64,000 nucleotides of DNA, from contig CAILVF010000001.1 in NCBI GenBank assembly GCA_903837605.1, positions 1 through 64,000 of the forward strand, written 5' to 3'. The notes under the pieces are model-generated. The model was not told where the DNA came from. It saw only the letters and a list, made by a program, of their open reading frames with translations, and searched no databases. This stretch comes from an uncultured Bacteroidales bacterium. Lineage in GTDB: Bacteria > Bacteroidota > Bacteroidia > Bacteroidales > FEN-979. Positions 26,146-34,240 of this stretch are shown one piece after another. Position 1 is the first letter of the stretch; each line of letters starts with the position of its first letter. A program made the position numbers and the translations under genes.

Positions 26146-26153
26146 TACTTTTG
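26146..26153 (+). promoter_or_regulatory. -7 element for the secreted protein gene
   Basis: TACTTTTG matches TAnnTTTG, 26 bases before the ATG at 26179. The last TTAAC repeat sits where a -33 element would be expected. Confidence 0.55.
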
Positions 26154-26178
26154 TAAGGTCAAACCAAAACTTAAGAAA

Positions 26179-27096
26179 ATGAACAATTACCACCGTCCTG
26201 CTGCTATCCTTTTTGGAGTTTCAGCATTAATGATAACCTGCTTTATTGCTTCTCCTGCCAGGGCACAGGATAAAAAGCAGCAGAAAACGACCACCATTGT
26301 TACGGCAACTCCCTCAAAAGATAAAAAGGAGCAGAAAGTAACAGTGATAGCAAAATCCGATTCCAAGGACAAGGACGGAAAGGTCCGTGTTCATATTATC
26401 AGGGAAGAAAACGGGAAGAAGACAGAGATCGATACAGTTATCTCATCGCCAGGAGCAATGGATAGCAGGGAAATTGAAGCTCTGATCGGGGACGTAAAAT
26501 CCAACATGAAGGATGCGGAAGAACAAATGAAAGAACTTGAATTAACTATTGGTTCGGAGGATGATTCTGTAATGACCGATTCCAGCGGGCATCATAAATA
26601 CATGTTCAAATTCCGTGGCAAAAACGGATGCCCCACAATCTGCATGAAGGACTTCCCCAGGGATTTTAATTATAATTTCGAGATGCCTGATATGCCTGAA
26701 CTTTCCGAATGTCCCGAGGGGTTTGAGCACGGTTTCTTCAACCAGCAGGGTCCCGGTCCCCAGGTGTTTTCAATGCCGAAACGAGGGGAATCATTGTCAG
26801 ATGTTCTGGGCGATATTCCTATGAGCAGGGTAAAATCCTATAAAGTAATTGACAAGAAAGGCGGGAAGCGCATCATTATCGACCTGGAAGATGGTCCTTT
26901 CTTTGAGAGCGGGTCCAACGTGATTTATATCAACGGAACCGGGCGTTCCGGACGACCGCATGGAGGAATGAAACAACAGAAAAATATGAAAGTCATTATT
27001 AAAACTGATGATGACAAAGGTAATGGTGTGCAAACCGAAAATCCTGCTCCTCCTGCAGAACCTAAGAAAACACAATCAGATTCACCAAAAATCTAA
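26179..27096 (+). CDS. Secreted protein of unknown function (305 aa)
   Basis: The ATG at 26179 gives a clear signal peptide (AAILFGVSALMITCFIASPARA) followed by a charged, low-complexity mature region. The region is Lys-rich, then Met/Pro-rich around MPDMPELSECPEGFEHG, and ends in a Pro/Lys tail. Three cysteines lie in the middle (two in GCPTICM, one in ELSECPEG). No enzyme motif is visible. It is divergent from the sensor kinase and behind the TTAAC repeat box, so it is probably a member, or the signal-modulating protein, of that envelope two-component system. This is inferred from context only. Confidence 0.75.
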   Translation: MNNYHRPAAILFGVSALMITCFIASPARAQDKKQQKTTTIVTATPSKDKKEQKVTVIAKSDSKDKDGKVRVHIIREENGKKTEIDTVISSPGAMDSREIEALIGDVKSNMKDAEEQMKELELTIGSEDDSVMTDSSGHHKYMFKFRGKNGCPTICMKDFPRDFNYNFEMPDMPELSECPEGFEHGFFNQQGPGPQVFSMPKRGESLSDVLGDIPMSRVKSYKVIDKKGGKRIIIDLEDGPFFESGSNVIYINGTGRSGRPHGGMKQQKNMKVIIKTDDDKGNGVQTENPAPPAEPKKTQSDSPKI

Positions 27097-27134
27097 TTCC
27101 AATCCGTTCTTTACATACCGTTAGTGATGTGTTA

Positions 27135-27163
27135 AAAGCTGCCTTATGGGATTTGGCAGCTTT
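27135..27163 (+). terminator. Hairpin terminator after the secreted protein gene
   Basis: AAAGCTGCC and GGCAGCTTT form a 9-bp stem around an 11-base loop, with a short T-tract inside the stem edge. It lies 38 bases after the stop at 27096. Confidence 0.6.
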
Positions 27164-27167
27164 ATAT

Positions 27168-27204
27168 AAAAAGAGGGCGCTTTTTCGGGCGCCCTCTTTT
27201 TTTT
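27168..27204. terminator. Strong bidirectional terminator
   Basis: An A-tract, GAGGGCGC, loop TTTTTCGG, GCGCCCTC and eight T residues form a classic intrinsic terminator. It separates the plus-strand secreted protein gene from the end of hydrogenase operon 3 on the minus strand (stop at 27214). Confidence 0.92.
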
Positions 27205-27213
27205 GTGGATTAA

Positions 27214-29028
27214 CTAGTACCTCTTTCTGGGAGTGTAGTGGGTATGTAACAGTTCATGGGATTTATGGCCGAGCGGTTGTCCGAGGAATTCCTTGTAGAT
27301 AAGTTGTACTTCGGGGTTCTCATGAGATTTACGGATCGACATTCCCATATCTTCTTCATAAATAGCCTGTTTCCTCTTTGTGCGGATGTCTTTATTCGTG
27401 GGAATCGGTTGTCCTCCTCCTCCAAGGCATCCCCCGGGGCAAGCCATGATCTCAATAAAATGATAATTGGCTTTGCCGTCTTTAACATCCTGCATAACCT
27501 TTTTGGCATGGGCAAGACCGTTGGCAACAACGCATTTCAGTTCAACACCCTCAAGGAAACTCCACTCGGGCTTGACTTTCTCAAGTTTAAGGGATGCTTC
27601 GCGAACCTCGCCTTCGGTACCACGAACCGGTGTAATGTTGAGACCCTCGAACGGGATCTCACGCCCGGTCACAACTTCGTATACAGTACGGATGGCAGCT
27701 TCCATTACACCGCCTGTCGTTCCAAAGATCACTGCAGCACCGGTTGATGCACCCATTATGCTGTCGAAATGCTCCTCCGGCAATGATTCGAAATCAAGAC
27801 CAGCCTGTTTGATCATGATGCCAAGTTCCCGGGTTGTTAACACATAGTCAACATCTTTATACCCGCTGGAGCGCATCTCGGGACGGTTTGCCTCGAATTT
27901 TTTAGCTGTACAGGGCATGATTGATACTGAAACAACATTTTTGGCATCCAGCTTGCGTTTCTGGCAATAATAAGTCTTAACCAGCGCACCAAACATCTGC
28001 TGGGGAGATTTGCAGGTTGAAAGGTTGCCTAAAAATTCAGGGAAAGTATGCTCTATGAATTTGATCCAGCCCGGGGAACATGAAGTTGCCATCGGAAGGG
28101 AGACCTTCGGGTCTTTGTCAAGCAGTGCTTTTTTAAGCCTCGAAAGCAATTCATTTCCTTCTTCAATAATGGTAAGGTCAGCAGTAAAGTCCGTATCAAG
28201 AACAGAATCGAAGCCGAGCCGTTTTAAGGCTGCTACCATTCTTCCTGTGACAATTTTCCCGGGGGGCATTCCCAATGCTTCTCCAAGTGCAATGCGAACA
28301 GCCGGGGCAGTCTGAACAACAACGTGTTTGTTGGTATCATAAATGGCATCCCACACCTGGTCAATGTAATTTCTTTCGATCAGGGCGCCGGTCGGGCAAC
28401 GGTTCACACACTGCCCGCAATTGGTACAAACAACCTCAAAGAGCGGATGTTCAAAGAATGTCGAGATCTTCATGTGGTTGCCCCGGTATGCAACACCAAG
28501 AGCACTTACAGCCTGCAGTTCCTCGCAGGTCCTTACGCAGCGCTGGCAACGGATACAACGGCTGTCGTCCTTGATGATAGCCGTATTGAACATATCGATC
28601 GTGTATTTATGATCAGGAACAAGGTCCAGGAAAAGATGGTCGCCGGTCAGCATCTGTGATGCCAGGCCCTGCAATTCGCATATCCCGTTCTTGTAGCATT
28701 TTGTGCAGTCGGCATGATGCTCTGATAAAAGGAGCTCAACAATATGTTTGCGGGCAAGCCTTACTTTCATGCTGTTGGTATGGATCACCATGCCTTCCGA
28801 TACCGGCATTGCGCATGCAGCCGGCAGCGATTTGACTTTTTCCTGTTCAACAACACAAACACGGCAGTTCCCGGCAACGCAAAGGTCTTCATGATAACAG
28901 AGCGTAGGGATGTGGATATTAAGTTTGCGTGCAGCTTCGAGGATGGTTGTCCCCTCGTCAACACCCACCTCTATCCCGTCGATGGTGAGGTTGATCTGCT
29001 TTTTCATATCTTTATTAGTGTTTTTCAT
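27214..29028 (-). CDS. hydA: [FeFe]-hydrogenase catalytic subunit HydA, operon 3
   Basis: The 604-residue product has the [2Fe-2S] domain (Cys44-Cys72), a His-Cys3 site (HHADCTKCYKNGIC), a 2x[4Fe-4S] domain (158-211) and the H-domain. The motifs are L1 TSCSPGW (Cys317, Ser318), L2 MPCTAKK (Cys373) and L3 MACPGGCLGGGGQP (Cys530, Cys534). The Met in GGVMEA is conserved. Ser318 replaces the L1 cysteine that normally ligates the [4Fe-4S] subcluster, while the proton-shuttle cysteine is kept. It is the last gene of operon 3. ATG 29028 is used; ATG 29007 (MKKQINLTIDG) is an equally good start. Confidence 0.96.
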   Translation of the reverse strand: MKNTNKDMKKQINLTIDGIEVGVDEGTTILEAARKLNIHIPTLCYHEDLCVAGNCRVCVVEQEKVKSLPAACAMPVSEGMVIHTNSMKVRLARKHIVELLLSEHHADCTKCYKNGICELQGLASQMLTGDHLFLDLVPDHKYTIDMFNTAIIKDDSRCIRCQRCVRTCEELQAVSALGVAYRGNHMKISTFFEHPLFEVVCTNCGQCVNRCPTGALIERNYIDQVWDAIYDTNKHVVVQTAPAVRIALGEALGMPPGKIVTGRMVAALKRLGFDSVLDTDFTADLTIIEEGNELLSRLKKALLDKDPKVSLPMATSCSPGWIKFIEHTFPEFLGNLSTCKSPQQMFGALVKTYYCQKRKLDAKNVVSVSIMPCTAKKFEANRPEMRSSGYKDVDYVLTTRELGIMIKQAGLDFESLPEEHFDSIMGASTGAAVIFGTTGGVMEAAIRTVYEVVTGREIPFEGLNITPVRGTEGEVREASLKLEKVKPEWSFLEGVELKCVVANGLAHAKKVMQDVKDGKANYHFIEIMACPGGCLGGGGQPIPTNKDIRTKRKQAIYEEDMGMSIRKSHENPEVQLIYKEFLGQPLGHKSHELLHTHYTPRKRY

Positions 29029-29041
29029 AATTGAGCCTCCT

Positions 29042-30208
29042 TTAGTAAATCATTTCTTCTTTGAAGTTATAGACTATAGATGAGAACGAGTTGGCTACCG
29101 ACTGGCCAAGGCCGCATTTAGCCGTTAATTTCATGCTTTCCGAAAGTTTCAGCAGCTGGTCAAGATAGAGGGATTTTTTATCACCCTTTTTCACAGCTTC
29201 AATGCCTTTGCGCAGTTGCTGACAGCCTACACGGCAAGGTGTGCACTGACCGCATGATTCTTCTTCAAAGAATTCAAGATAATTATGGAGAACGTTATAC
29301 ATGGACCTGGAACTGTTAAAGAGCATCATGGAACCTCCCGTGGGAACCCCTTCGAAACCAATCACAGTATCCTTGAATTTTTTACGTGGAACGCAAAACC
29401 CGGAAGCACCTCCGACCTGTACAGCCTTGGTGTCACCATCCCCGAATTCATCTACAAAACGGTCGAGGGGCATACCCAGTTCGAGTTCGTAAATGCCGGG
29501 AATAGGAGTGTCGCCTGAAACCGAGAATACCTTAGAACCGCGTGAATCGGTTGTTCCTAAAAGCTTGAACTGGACAGGCCCGAGACGCATGATCATCATT
29601 ACGTTAACGAAGGTTTCAACATTGTTGATTACCGTCGGTTTGCCCATATAACCGGAAGTTGTCGGATAGGGGGGCTTGTTCCTTGGTTCACCACGGTTGC
29701 CTTCCATGGATTCGAACAATGCGCTTTCTTCTCCGCAGATGTATGCACCGCTTCCAAGCCTTACCTCAATTGGAAAATCAAGACCAATGCTTTTTGCATG
29801 TTCGTTGTATGTTTCGATCTCTTTCATCAGGTCGGGAAGGAGAAATTTATATTCTCCCCTGAGGTAAATATAACCTCTTTGTGCACCAATGACTTTGCCG
29901 CAAATAGCCATTCCTGATAATACTTTCCTGGGAACACGGGTAAGGATCTCCCTGTCTTTAAACGTCCCGGGTTCTCCTTCATCGGCATTACAAATTACAT
30001 ATTTTTCAGCGCTTGGTGACTGGGAGGTTAGCCTCCATTTCATGGCTGTTGGGAACCCTGCACCACCGCGGCCGCGAAGGCCTGATTCCAGAAGATCGTC
30101 AAGGATCTCGTCATTGGAGCGCTTTATGGTATCGGTCAGTACCTTATATTTAACATTGGAATATTCACCAAAAATAAGGTCAACTCGTTTCAATTTGGTT
30201 TCTGACAT
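29042..30208 (-). CDS. hydB: Short NADH-binding flavoprotein HydB, operon 3
   Basis: The 388-residue NuoF core has GRGGAGFPTAMKW, CNADEGEPGTFKDRE and CGEESALFESMEG, plus the single [4Fe-4S] site ESCGQCTPCRVG. Both the N-terminal thioredoxin-like [2Fe-2S] domain and the C-terminal ferredoxin domain present in the other two HydB proteins are absent. That layout resembles HydB of NADH-dependent, non-bifurcating hydrogenases such as Syntrophomonas Hyd1 (from memory). ATG 30208 was preferred to the TTG two codons upstream. Confidence 0.95.
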   Translation of the reverse strand: MSETKLKRVDLIFGEYSNVKYKVLTDTIKRSNDEILDDLLESGLRGRGGAGFPTAMKWRLTSQSPSAEKYVICNADEGEPGTFKDREILTRVPRKVLSGMAICGKVIGAQRGYIYLRGEYKFLLPDLMKEIETYNEHAKSIGLDFPIEVRLGSGAYICGEESALFESMEGNRGEPRNKPPYPTTSGYMGKPTVINNVETFVNVMMIMRLGPVQFKLLGTTDSRGSKVFSVSGDTPIPGIYELELGMPLDRFVDEFGDGDTKAVQVGGASGFCVPRKKFKDTVIGFEGVPTGGSMMLFNSSRSMYNVLHNYLEFFEEESCGQCTPCRVGCQQLRKGIEAVKKGDKKSLYLDQLLKLSESMKLTAKCGLGQSVANSFSSIVYNFKEEMIY

Positions 30209-30229
30209 CGTCAATCTCCTTATATTTAA

Positions 30230-30697
30230 TTATTTATGCATGTACTCACTTAAAATATCATGAACTTTCTCGGGGGTAAGCCCTGAAAAAGGCTTCTCGT
30301 TGATCAGCATGGCCGGCCCCTCATGGCACCACCCAAGGCAGTTGGTTTCAAGTAAAGTGAACTTCTTGTTCGGAGTAGTTTCACCTGCTTTTATCTTCAG
30401 CATGTCTTCGATGGTCTGAATGATCTGCCTTTTGCCATGCATGTCGCATGTGATGGTTTTGCAAACCCTTATAATATATTCACCCCTGGGCTCAGTATCC
30501 AGAAAAGAATAAAAAGTAGCTGTTCCGTAAACCTGGGCTGCAGAAAGATCAAGTTCCCTTGCGATATCTGTCATGTCATGATCAGAAATGAAATTGTTTT
30601 TCTCGATCACTCCCTGCAGAATAGGCATAAGGCTTGTACGGCTTCGGCCGTAATGTTCGACTAATTCAGTGATGTAACTGTTTTTGTTTGTAGCCAT
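30230..30697 (-). CDS. hydC: NuoE-like [2Fe-2S] subunit HydC, operon 3
   Basis: A 155-residue thioredoxin-like ferredoxin with ligand pairs CKTITC and CLGWC and the NuoE-type helical N-terminus (YGTATFYSFLDTEPRGEY). It is the first gene of operon 3, just downstream of a TAATTTTG promoter element and a Rex-like palindrome. Confidence 0.95.
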   Translation of the reverse strand: MATNKNSYITELVEHYGRSRTSLMPILQGVIEKNNFISDHDMTDIARELDLSAAQVYGTATFYSFLDTEPRGEYIIRVCKTITCDMHGKRQIIQTIEDMLKIKAGETTPNKKFTLLETNCLGWCHEGPAMLINEKPFSGLTPEKVHDILSEYMHK

Positions 30698-30755
30698 TGT
30701 ATGTTGATTTTTAATAGGTTGCGTAAAAAATATACCTCTAGCAGATTTTCGTCAA

Positions 30756-30763
30756 CAAAATTA
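30756..30763 (-). promoter_or_regulatory. -7 element of hydrogenase operon 3
   Basis: The minus strand reads TAATTTTG, identical to the -7 element of operon 2. The Rex-like operator begins 10 bases upstream and would cover the -33 region. Confidence 0.6.
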
Positions 30764-30773
30764 CACCTTTCTT

Positions 30774-30791
30774 TTGTTAAAAAAATAACAA
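30774..30791. promoter_or_regulatory. Rex-like operator of hydrogenase operon 3
   Basis: TTGTTAAAAAAATAACAA differs from TTGTTAA-N4-TTAACAA at a single position. It is the best Rex match in the window and overlaps the expected -33 region of the operon 3 promoter, a simple repression geometry. Confidence 0.8.
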
Positions 30792-30879
30792 TTGAATATT
30801 TTTTTTTCAAAAGCATCAATCCCCCGCGGTTTGATTACAATTCCCTGGCATGCCAGGTATTAAAATCTGATTAAGTCCT

Positions 30880-30887
30880 TATCTTTG
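30880..30887 (+). promoter_or_regulatory. -7 element for truA
   Basis: TATCTTTG matches TAnnTTTG, 38 bases before the truA ATG. No TTTG at the usual spacing. Confidence 0.5.
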
Positions 30888-30925
30888 AAATTCAAAAGGC
30901 AGGTTAACAAACAAGTCCGGGGACT

Positions 30926-31684
30926 ATGAGATACTTTATCAGCCTGGGTTACGACGGAACCAACTACCACGGCTGGCAGGCGCAGAAAAATGCCATCAGC
31001 ATACAAACAGTACTTTCTGATGCTTTATGCATGATGCTGAAAGAGAGTATCAGCCTCACAGGCTGCGGCAGGACCGATGCGGGCGTGCATGCGCGGGAAT
31101 ATTTTGCACACCTGGATCTCGAAAGAGACTTAAGCCTTAGCCAGCTCAATAAACTTGTCTTTAAGCTGAATTCCTACCTGGGGAAAGACATAGCGGTACG
31201 GAGGATTTTTCATGTAAGAAATGATGCTCATGCCCGTTTCAGTGCGAGCCTCCGCACATATAAATATTATATTACCCTGGAAAAGGATCCCTTTCTTGTA
31301 AATAAATCCTATTATCATTACGGCCCCATTGATGTCGATATGATGAACCGGGGGGCTGAACTCATCATGAAACATTCTGATTTCACTTCTTTTTCTAAAG
31401 TTGATTCCGATACAAAAACCAAAATCTGCAAAATAAGCTATGCCCGTTGGGAGAGGAGCGATAGCCTGCTTGTATTCACCATTGCTGCCGACCGGTTTCT
31501 AAGGAACATGGTAAGGGCCATTGTAGGAACCCTTCTTGACCTGGGAACGGGAAAGATGTCATTGAGGGACCTGAAACTTGTGATAGAAGCAAAAAACCGT
31601 TCCGATGCCGGGGATTCAGTGCCCGCAGGCGGGTTGTTCCTGGAGCGGGTGGTATATCCTGATGACATTACCGGTGACCGGTAG
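30926..31684 (+). CDS. truA: tRNA pseudouridine(38-40) synthase
   Basis: The 252-residue TruA isomerises uridines 38-40 in the tRNA anticodon arm. The catalytic aspartate lies in CGRTDAGVHA (about residues 47-56). The N-terminal YDGTNYHGWQAQ and the C-terminal FLRNMVRAIVGTLLDLG are family signatures. It stands alone on the plus strand between the operon 3 promoter region and the convergent transketolase genes. Confidence 0.96.
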   Translation: MRYFISLGYDGTNYHGWQAQKNAISIQTVLSDALCMMLKESISLTGCGRTDAGVHAREYFAHLDLERDLSLSQLNKLVFKLNSYLGKDIAVRRIFHVRNDAHARFSASLRTYKYYITLEKDPFLVNKSYYHYGPIDVDMMNRGAELIMKHSDFTSFSKVDSDTKTKICKISYARWERSDSLLVFTIAADRFLRNMVRAIVGTLLDLGTGKMSLRDLKLVIEAKNRSDAGDSVPAGGLFLERVVYPDDITGDR

Positions 31685-31764
31685 TCCGGGCGGCAACCAT
31701 GTGAACACTTTCAGGATACAATCAGGTTCATTGATTTATCAGCCTTGGCATAAGCAACGTTTGC

Positions 31765-32733
31765 TTACCCGGGCTTTCGAAGAAATACTTTTCTCGTTTT
31801 TTGCACTATGGCTTCTGCATTCAGTCCGAACTTTTTCATCAGTTCAAGGGGAGGGCCTGATTCGCCAAAACTGTCGTGCATGCCAACGAACTCAATCGGA
31901 ACCGGATAATTTTTTGAGATCACTTCTGATATTGCCGATCCCAGTCCGCCTGCAACCTGGTGCTCCTCGGCAGTAACAATGGCCCCGCATTCCCTGGCTG
32001 CGTTGATAACAGCAGGTTCATCAAGGGGTTTGATGGTATGGATGTTCAGCACCCTGGCATGGATTCCTTCTTTCTCAAGCTCTATGGCGGCCTGCAATGC
32101 TTCCCAGGTCATATGACCTGTGGCGATGATCGCTGCATCGCTTCCTTCGCGGAAGATCTGGGCTTTCCCTGCTTCAAACCCCATTTCGGGCGATGTGAAA
32201 TCGGGCATGGCTTCCCTGCCATACCTGACATAGACCGGGCCTTTGCATTGTTCGATTGCAGCGATTACAGCCAGCCTGGCCTGTGTGGCATCGCAGGGTG
32301 AAAGAACGGTCATATTCGGCATTACACGCATCACTGCAATATCTTCAAGAGCCTGGTGGGTTGCTCCGTCGGGGCCCACCGAAACCCCGGAATGGGCTCC
32401 GCCAATAATCACGTGAAGGTTGTTGTAACAGAGTGAGATCCTGACCTGGTCGGTTGTCCTGAGAGCCGAGAATACTCCGTACGTCGCAAATACAGGGATC
32501 TTCCCCATCAATGCCAGTCCTGCCGACACTCCCATGCAGTTTTGTTCGGCAATACCCAGTGAGATGAAGCGGCCGGGAAACGCCGATGCAAACAGGTCAA
32601 CGCCTACCGAAGCCGTAATATCAGCTCCGATGGCAACGACTTCGGGGTATTTCTTGCCTGCTTCCAGCAAACCCTCGCCGAAACCTGTCTTGGTAGCCTT
32701 ATTCCCCCTGTTAGAAAATTGAGAATAATCCAT
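31765..32733 (-). CDS. Transketolase, C-terminal subunit
   Basis: This 322-residue half-transketolase carries the pyrimidine-binding and C-terminal domains: GIAEQNCMGVSAGLAL with the catalytic Glu, TYGVFSALRTTDQVR, HSGVSVGPDGATHQALEDIA and YVRYGREAMP. With the N-terminal subunit encoded upstream it makes a heteromeric transketolase of the non-oxidative pentose phosphate pathway. It is the last gene of the parA-initiated operon. The 12-base junction with the upstream gene is made of GAGATAAC repeats. Confidence 0.94.
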   Translation of the reverse strand: MDYSQFSNRGNKATKTGFGEGLLEAGKKYPEVVAIGADITASVGVDLFASAFPGRFISLGIAEQNCMGVSAGLALMGKIPVFATYGVFSALRTTDQVRISLCYNNLHVIIGGAHSGVSVGPDGATHQALEDIAVMRVMPNMTVLSPCDATQARLAVIAAIEQCKGPVYVRYGREAMPDFTSPEMGFEAGKAQIFREGSDAAIIATGHMTWEALQAAIELEKEGIHARVLNIHTIKPLDEPAVINAARECGAIVTAEEHQVAGGLGSAISEVISKNYPVPIEFVGMHDSFGESGPPLELMKKFGLNAEAIVQKTRKVFLRKPG

Positions 32734-32760
32734 CTCGTTATCTCGTTATCTCGCTATTTC
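32734..32760. repeat. 8-mer repeat across the transketolase gene junction
   Basis: On the minus strand GAGATAAC is repeated about two and a half times, supplying the end of the N-subunit, its TAA stop and the bases leading into the ATG of the C-subunit. Confidence 0.6.
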
Positions 32761-33579
32761 CAATATAAACGCTTCCGCCTGTTCCATAGAAGGTGCCTTT
32801 CCGTGCCAGCGGTAATCGCCTTCTATGCTTTTTATCCCTTTGCCCATTTTGGTTTTAGCAATAATGACCGAAGGCCGGGTTTGTTCAACATTGGTTTTCT
32901 GGAATGAGCTCATCAGCGACCTGAAATCATGGCCGTCACATTCAAGGGTGTCCCAACCGAATGCCTCCCATTTCTTTTTCAAAGGTTCAAGGCCCATCAC
33001 CGTTTCAGTGCTGCCGTCGATCTGGACCCCGTTCCTGTCGATGACAGCCACAAGATTATTGAGTTGGTGGTGAGCAGCCGCCATGGCAGCTTCCCATACC
33101 GAACCTTCCTGTAATTCACCGTCTCCGCAAAGGCAATAAATGCGGCTGTCAAGCCTGTCCATTTTGGCTGCAATGGCCATACCGGTTGCCACAGAAAGCC
33201 CCTGCCCAAGCGAGCCGGCTGAAAGCTCCAGCCCCGGAAGGCCGTGGTCCCTGCCGGGGTGACCCTGCAGCCTGCTGCCCATTTTACGAAGGCTTAAAAG
33301 TTCATCTTTCGGGAAATACCCTGCTTCGGCCAGCGTAGCATACAATACCGGTGCAATATGCCCGATTGATAGGATAAACCTGTCACGCCCGGTCCAGGAA
33401 GGATTGGCAGGATCATGCCTCATTACCGAGAAATACAAAGTGGTGAGGATGTCGGCGGAACTCATGGAACCACCCAGGTGGCCGGAACCGGCCCGGGCAA
33501 GACTTCTGACTACTGACTGCCGGATTGCTTTTGCCAGTTCGCCCAGGGCGGAAACTCCGTTAGTCAGAGGTAAAACCAT
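32746..33579 (-). CDS. Transketolase, N-terminal (TPP-binding) subunit
   Basis: The 277-residue thiamine-diphosphate-binding half has SGHLGGSMSSADILTTLYF, HPGRD near residue 100, and the TPP/Mg motif GDGELQEGSVWEA...NLVAVIDRNGVQIDG. It works with the C-terminal subunit encoded 12 bases downstream. The start lies one base after the lolA stop codon. Confidence 0.94.
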   Translation of the reverse strand: MVLPLTNGVSALGELAKAIRQSVVRSLARAGSGHLGGSMSSADILTTLYFSVMRHDPANPSWTGRDRFILSIGHIAPVLYATLAEAGYFPKDELLSLRKMGSRLQGHPGRDHGLPGLELSAGSLGQGLSVATGMAIAAKMDRLDSRIYCLCGDGELQEGSVWEAAMAAAHHQLNNLVAVIDRNGVQIDGSTETVMGLEPLKKKWEAFGWDTLECDGHDFRSLMSSFQKTNVEQTRPSVIIAKTKMGKGIKSIEGDYRWHGKAPSMEQAEAFILEIAR

Positions 33580-33580
33580 A

Positions 33581-34213
33581 TTACCTCATGTCTATGACCT
33601 CAACCCCCGGAAATTTCTTGGCATCGAAAGTGAAGTCAGCGGCATTCACGGGTAAATCGGTCTGGAAACGGCTGATGGTATATGTGAAGATATTCCCGTT
33701 TTTATCATAGATAACAAAGGATTTAACCTGGAGCTTCGCTTTGTCAAGAGAAAGTATAGCCCGGTTGTAATTCTTTACGGTATTAGGAACCAGTTCGACT
33801 TTAACAGTGTTGGGATCGTTGTTCTTATCGGAGAGTATCTTTGATTTGAAATTGGTATTATAGTTCGACAAGAGTTTGGAAGGGGTGAGGGCTTCGTCTT
33901 TGTTGTCGAGTGAATTGATCTGAACCTCGTTTGATTCGGGCATATAGGTCCATATTGTTTTCCCGTCACAGATCACGGTTTGCCCGCTGGCCTGCATCTT
34001 ATATTTGTCACCGCTCAACAGCAGGCTGCCCTGCTTTTCCTCGTTGATCTTAGCTTTGGTGTTTTCCATCTTATACGAAAAATCGGCTTTGATGGATTTG
34101 TACGCTTTTGTCCTGGCACTTACCTGGTCAAGCAGTTCTGTTGCTTTCTGGTCTTTCTGGCTGTATGCATTCATAAAAGCCAGGCAGAGAAATAAAATGA
34201 TGAGCTTCTTCAT
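33581..34213 (-). CDS. lolA: LolA-like outer-membrane lipoprotein carrier protein
   Basis: The 210-residue periplasmic protein has a signal peptide (KKLIILFLCLAFMNAYS) and the LolA/LolB-like beta-sheet fold signatures: KADFSYKMENTKAK, GSLLLSGDKYKMQ, CDGKTIWTYMPESNEVQI and FKSKIL. It should carry lipoproteins across the periplasm. It sits 27 bases downstream of ftsK, a neighbour pair common in bacteria. Confidence 0.88.
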   Translation of the reverse strand: MKKLIILFLCLAFMNAYSQKDQKATELLDQVSARTKAYKSIKADFSYKMENTKAKINEEKQGSLLLSGDKYKMQASGQTVICDGKTIWTYMPESNEVQINSLDNKDEALTPSKLLSNYNTNFKSKILSDKNNDPNTVKVELVPNTVKNYNRAILSLDKAKLQVKSFVIYDKNGNIFTYTISRFQTDLPVNAADFTFDAKKFPGVEVIDMR

Positions 34214-34240
34214 ATGTTTCTTATCGTTATTTTTTTTGAA

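Noticed and set aside
31751..31767. Terminator hairpin TAAGCAACGTTTGCTTA at the end of the transketolase operon
   Set aside because: The 7-bp stem overlaps the stop codon and no T-tract follows on the minus strand.
33503..33525. Word-array fragment inside the transketolase N-subunit gene (AGTCAG/GCAGTC words)
   Set aside because: The bases encode QSVVRS in a normal protein context and the similarity to the 385-405 words is short, so it is probably chance.
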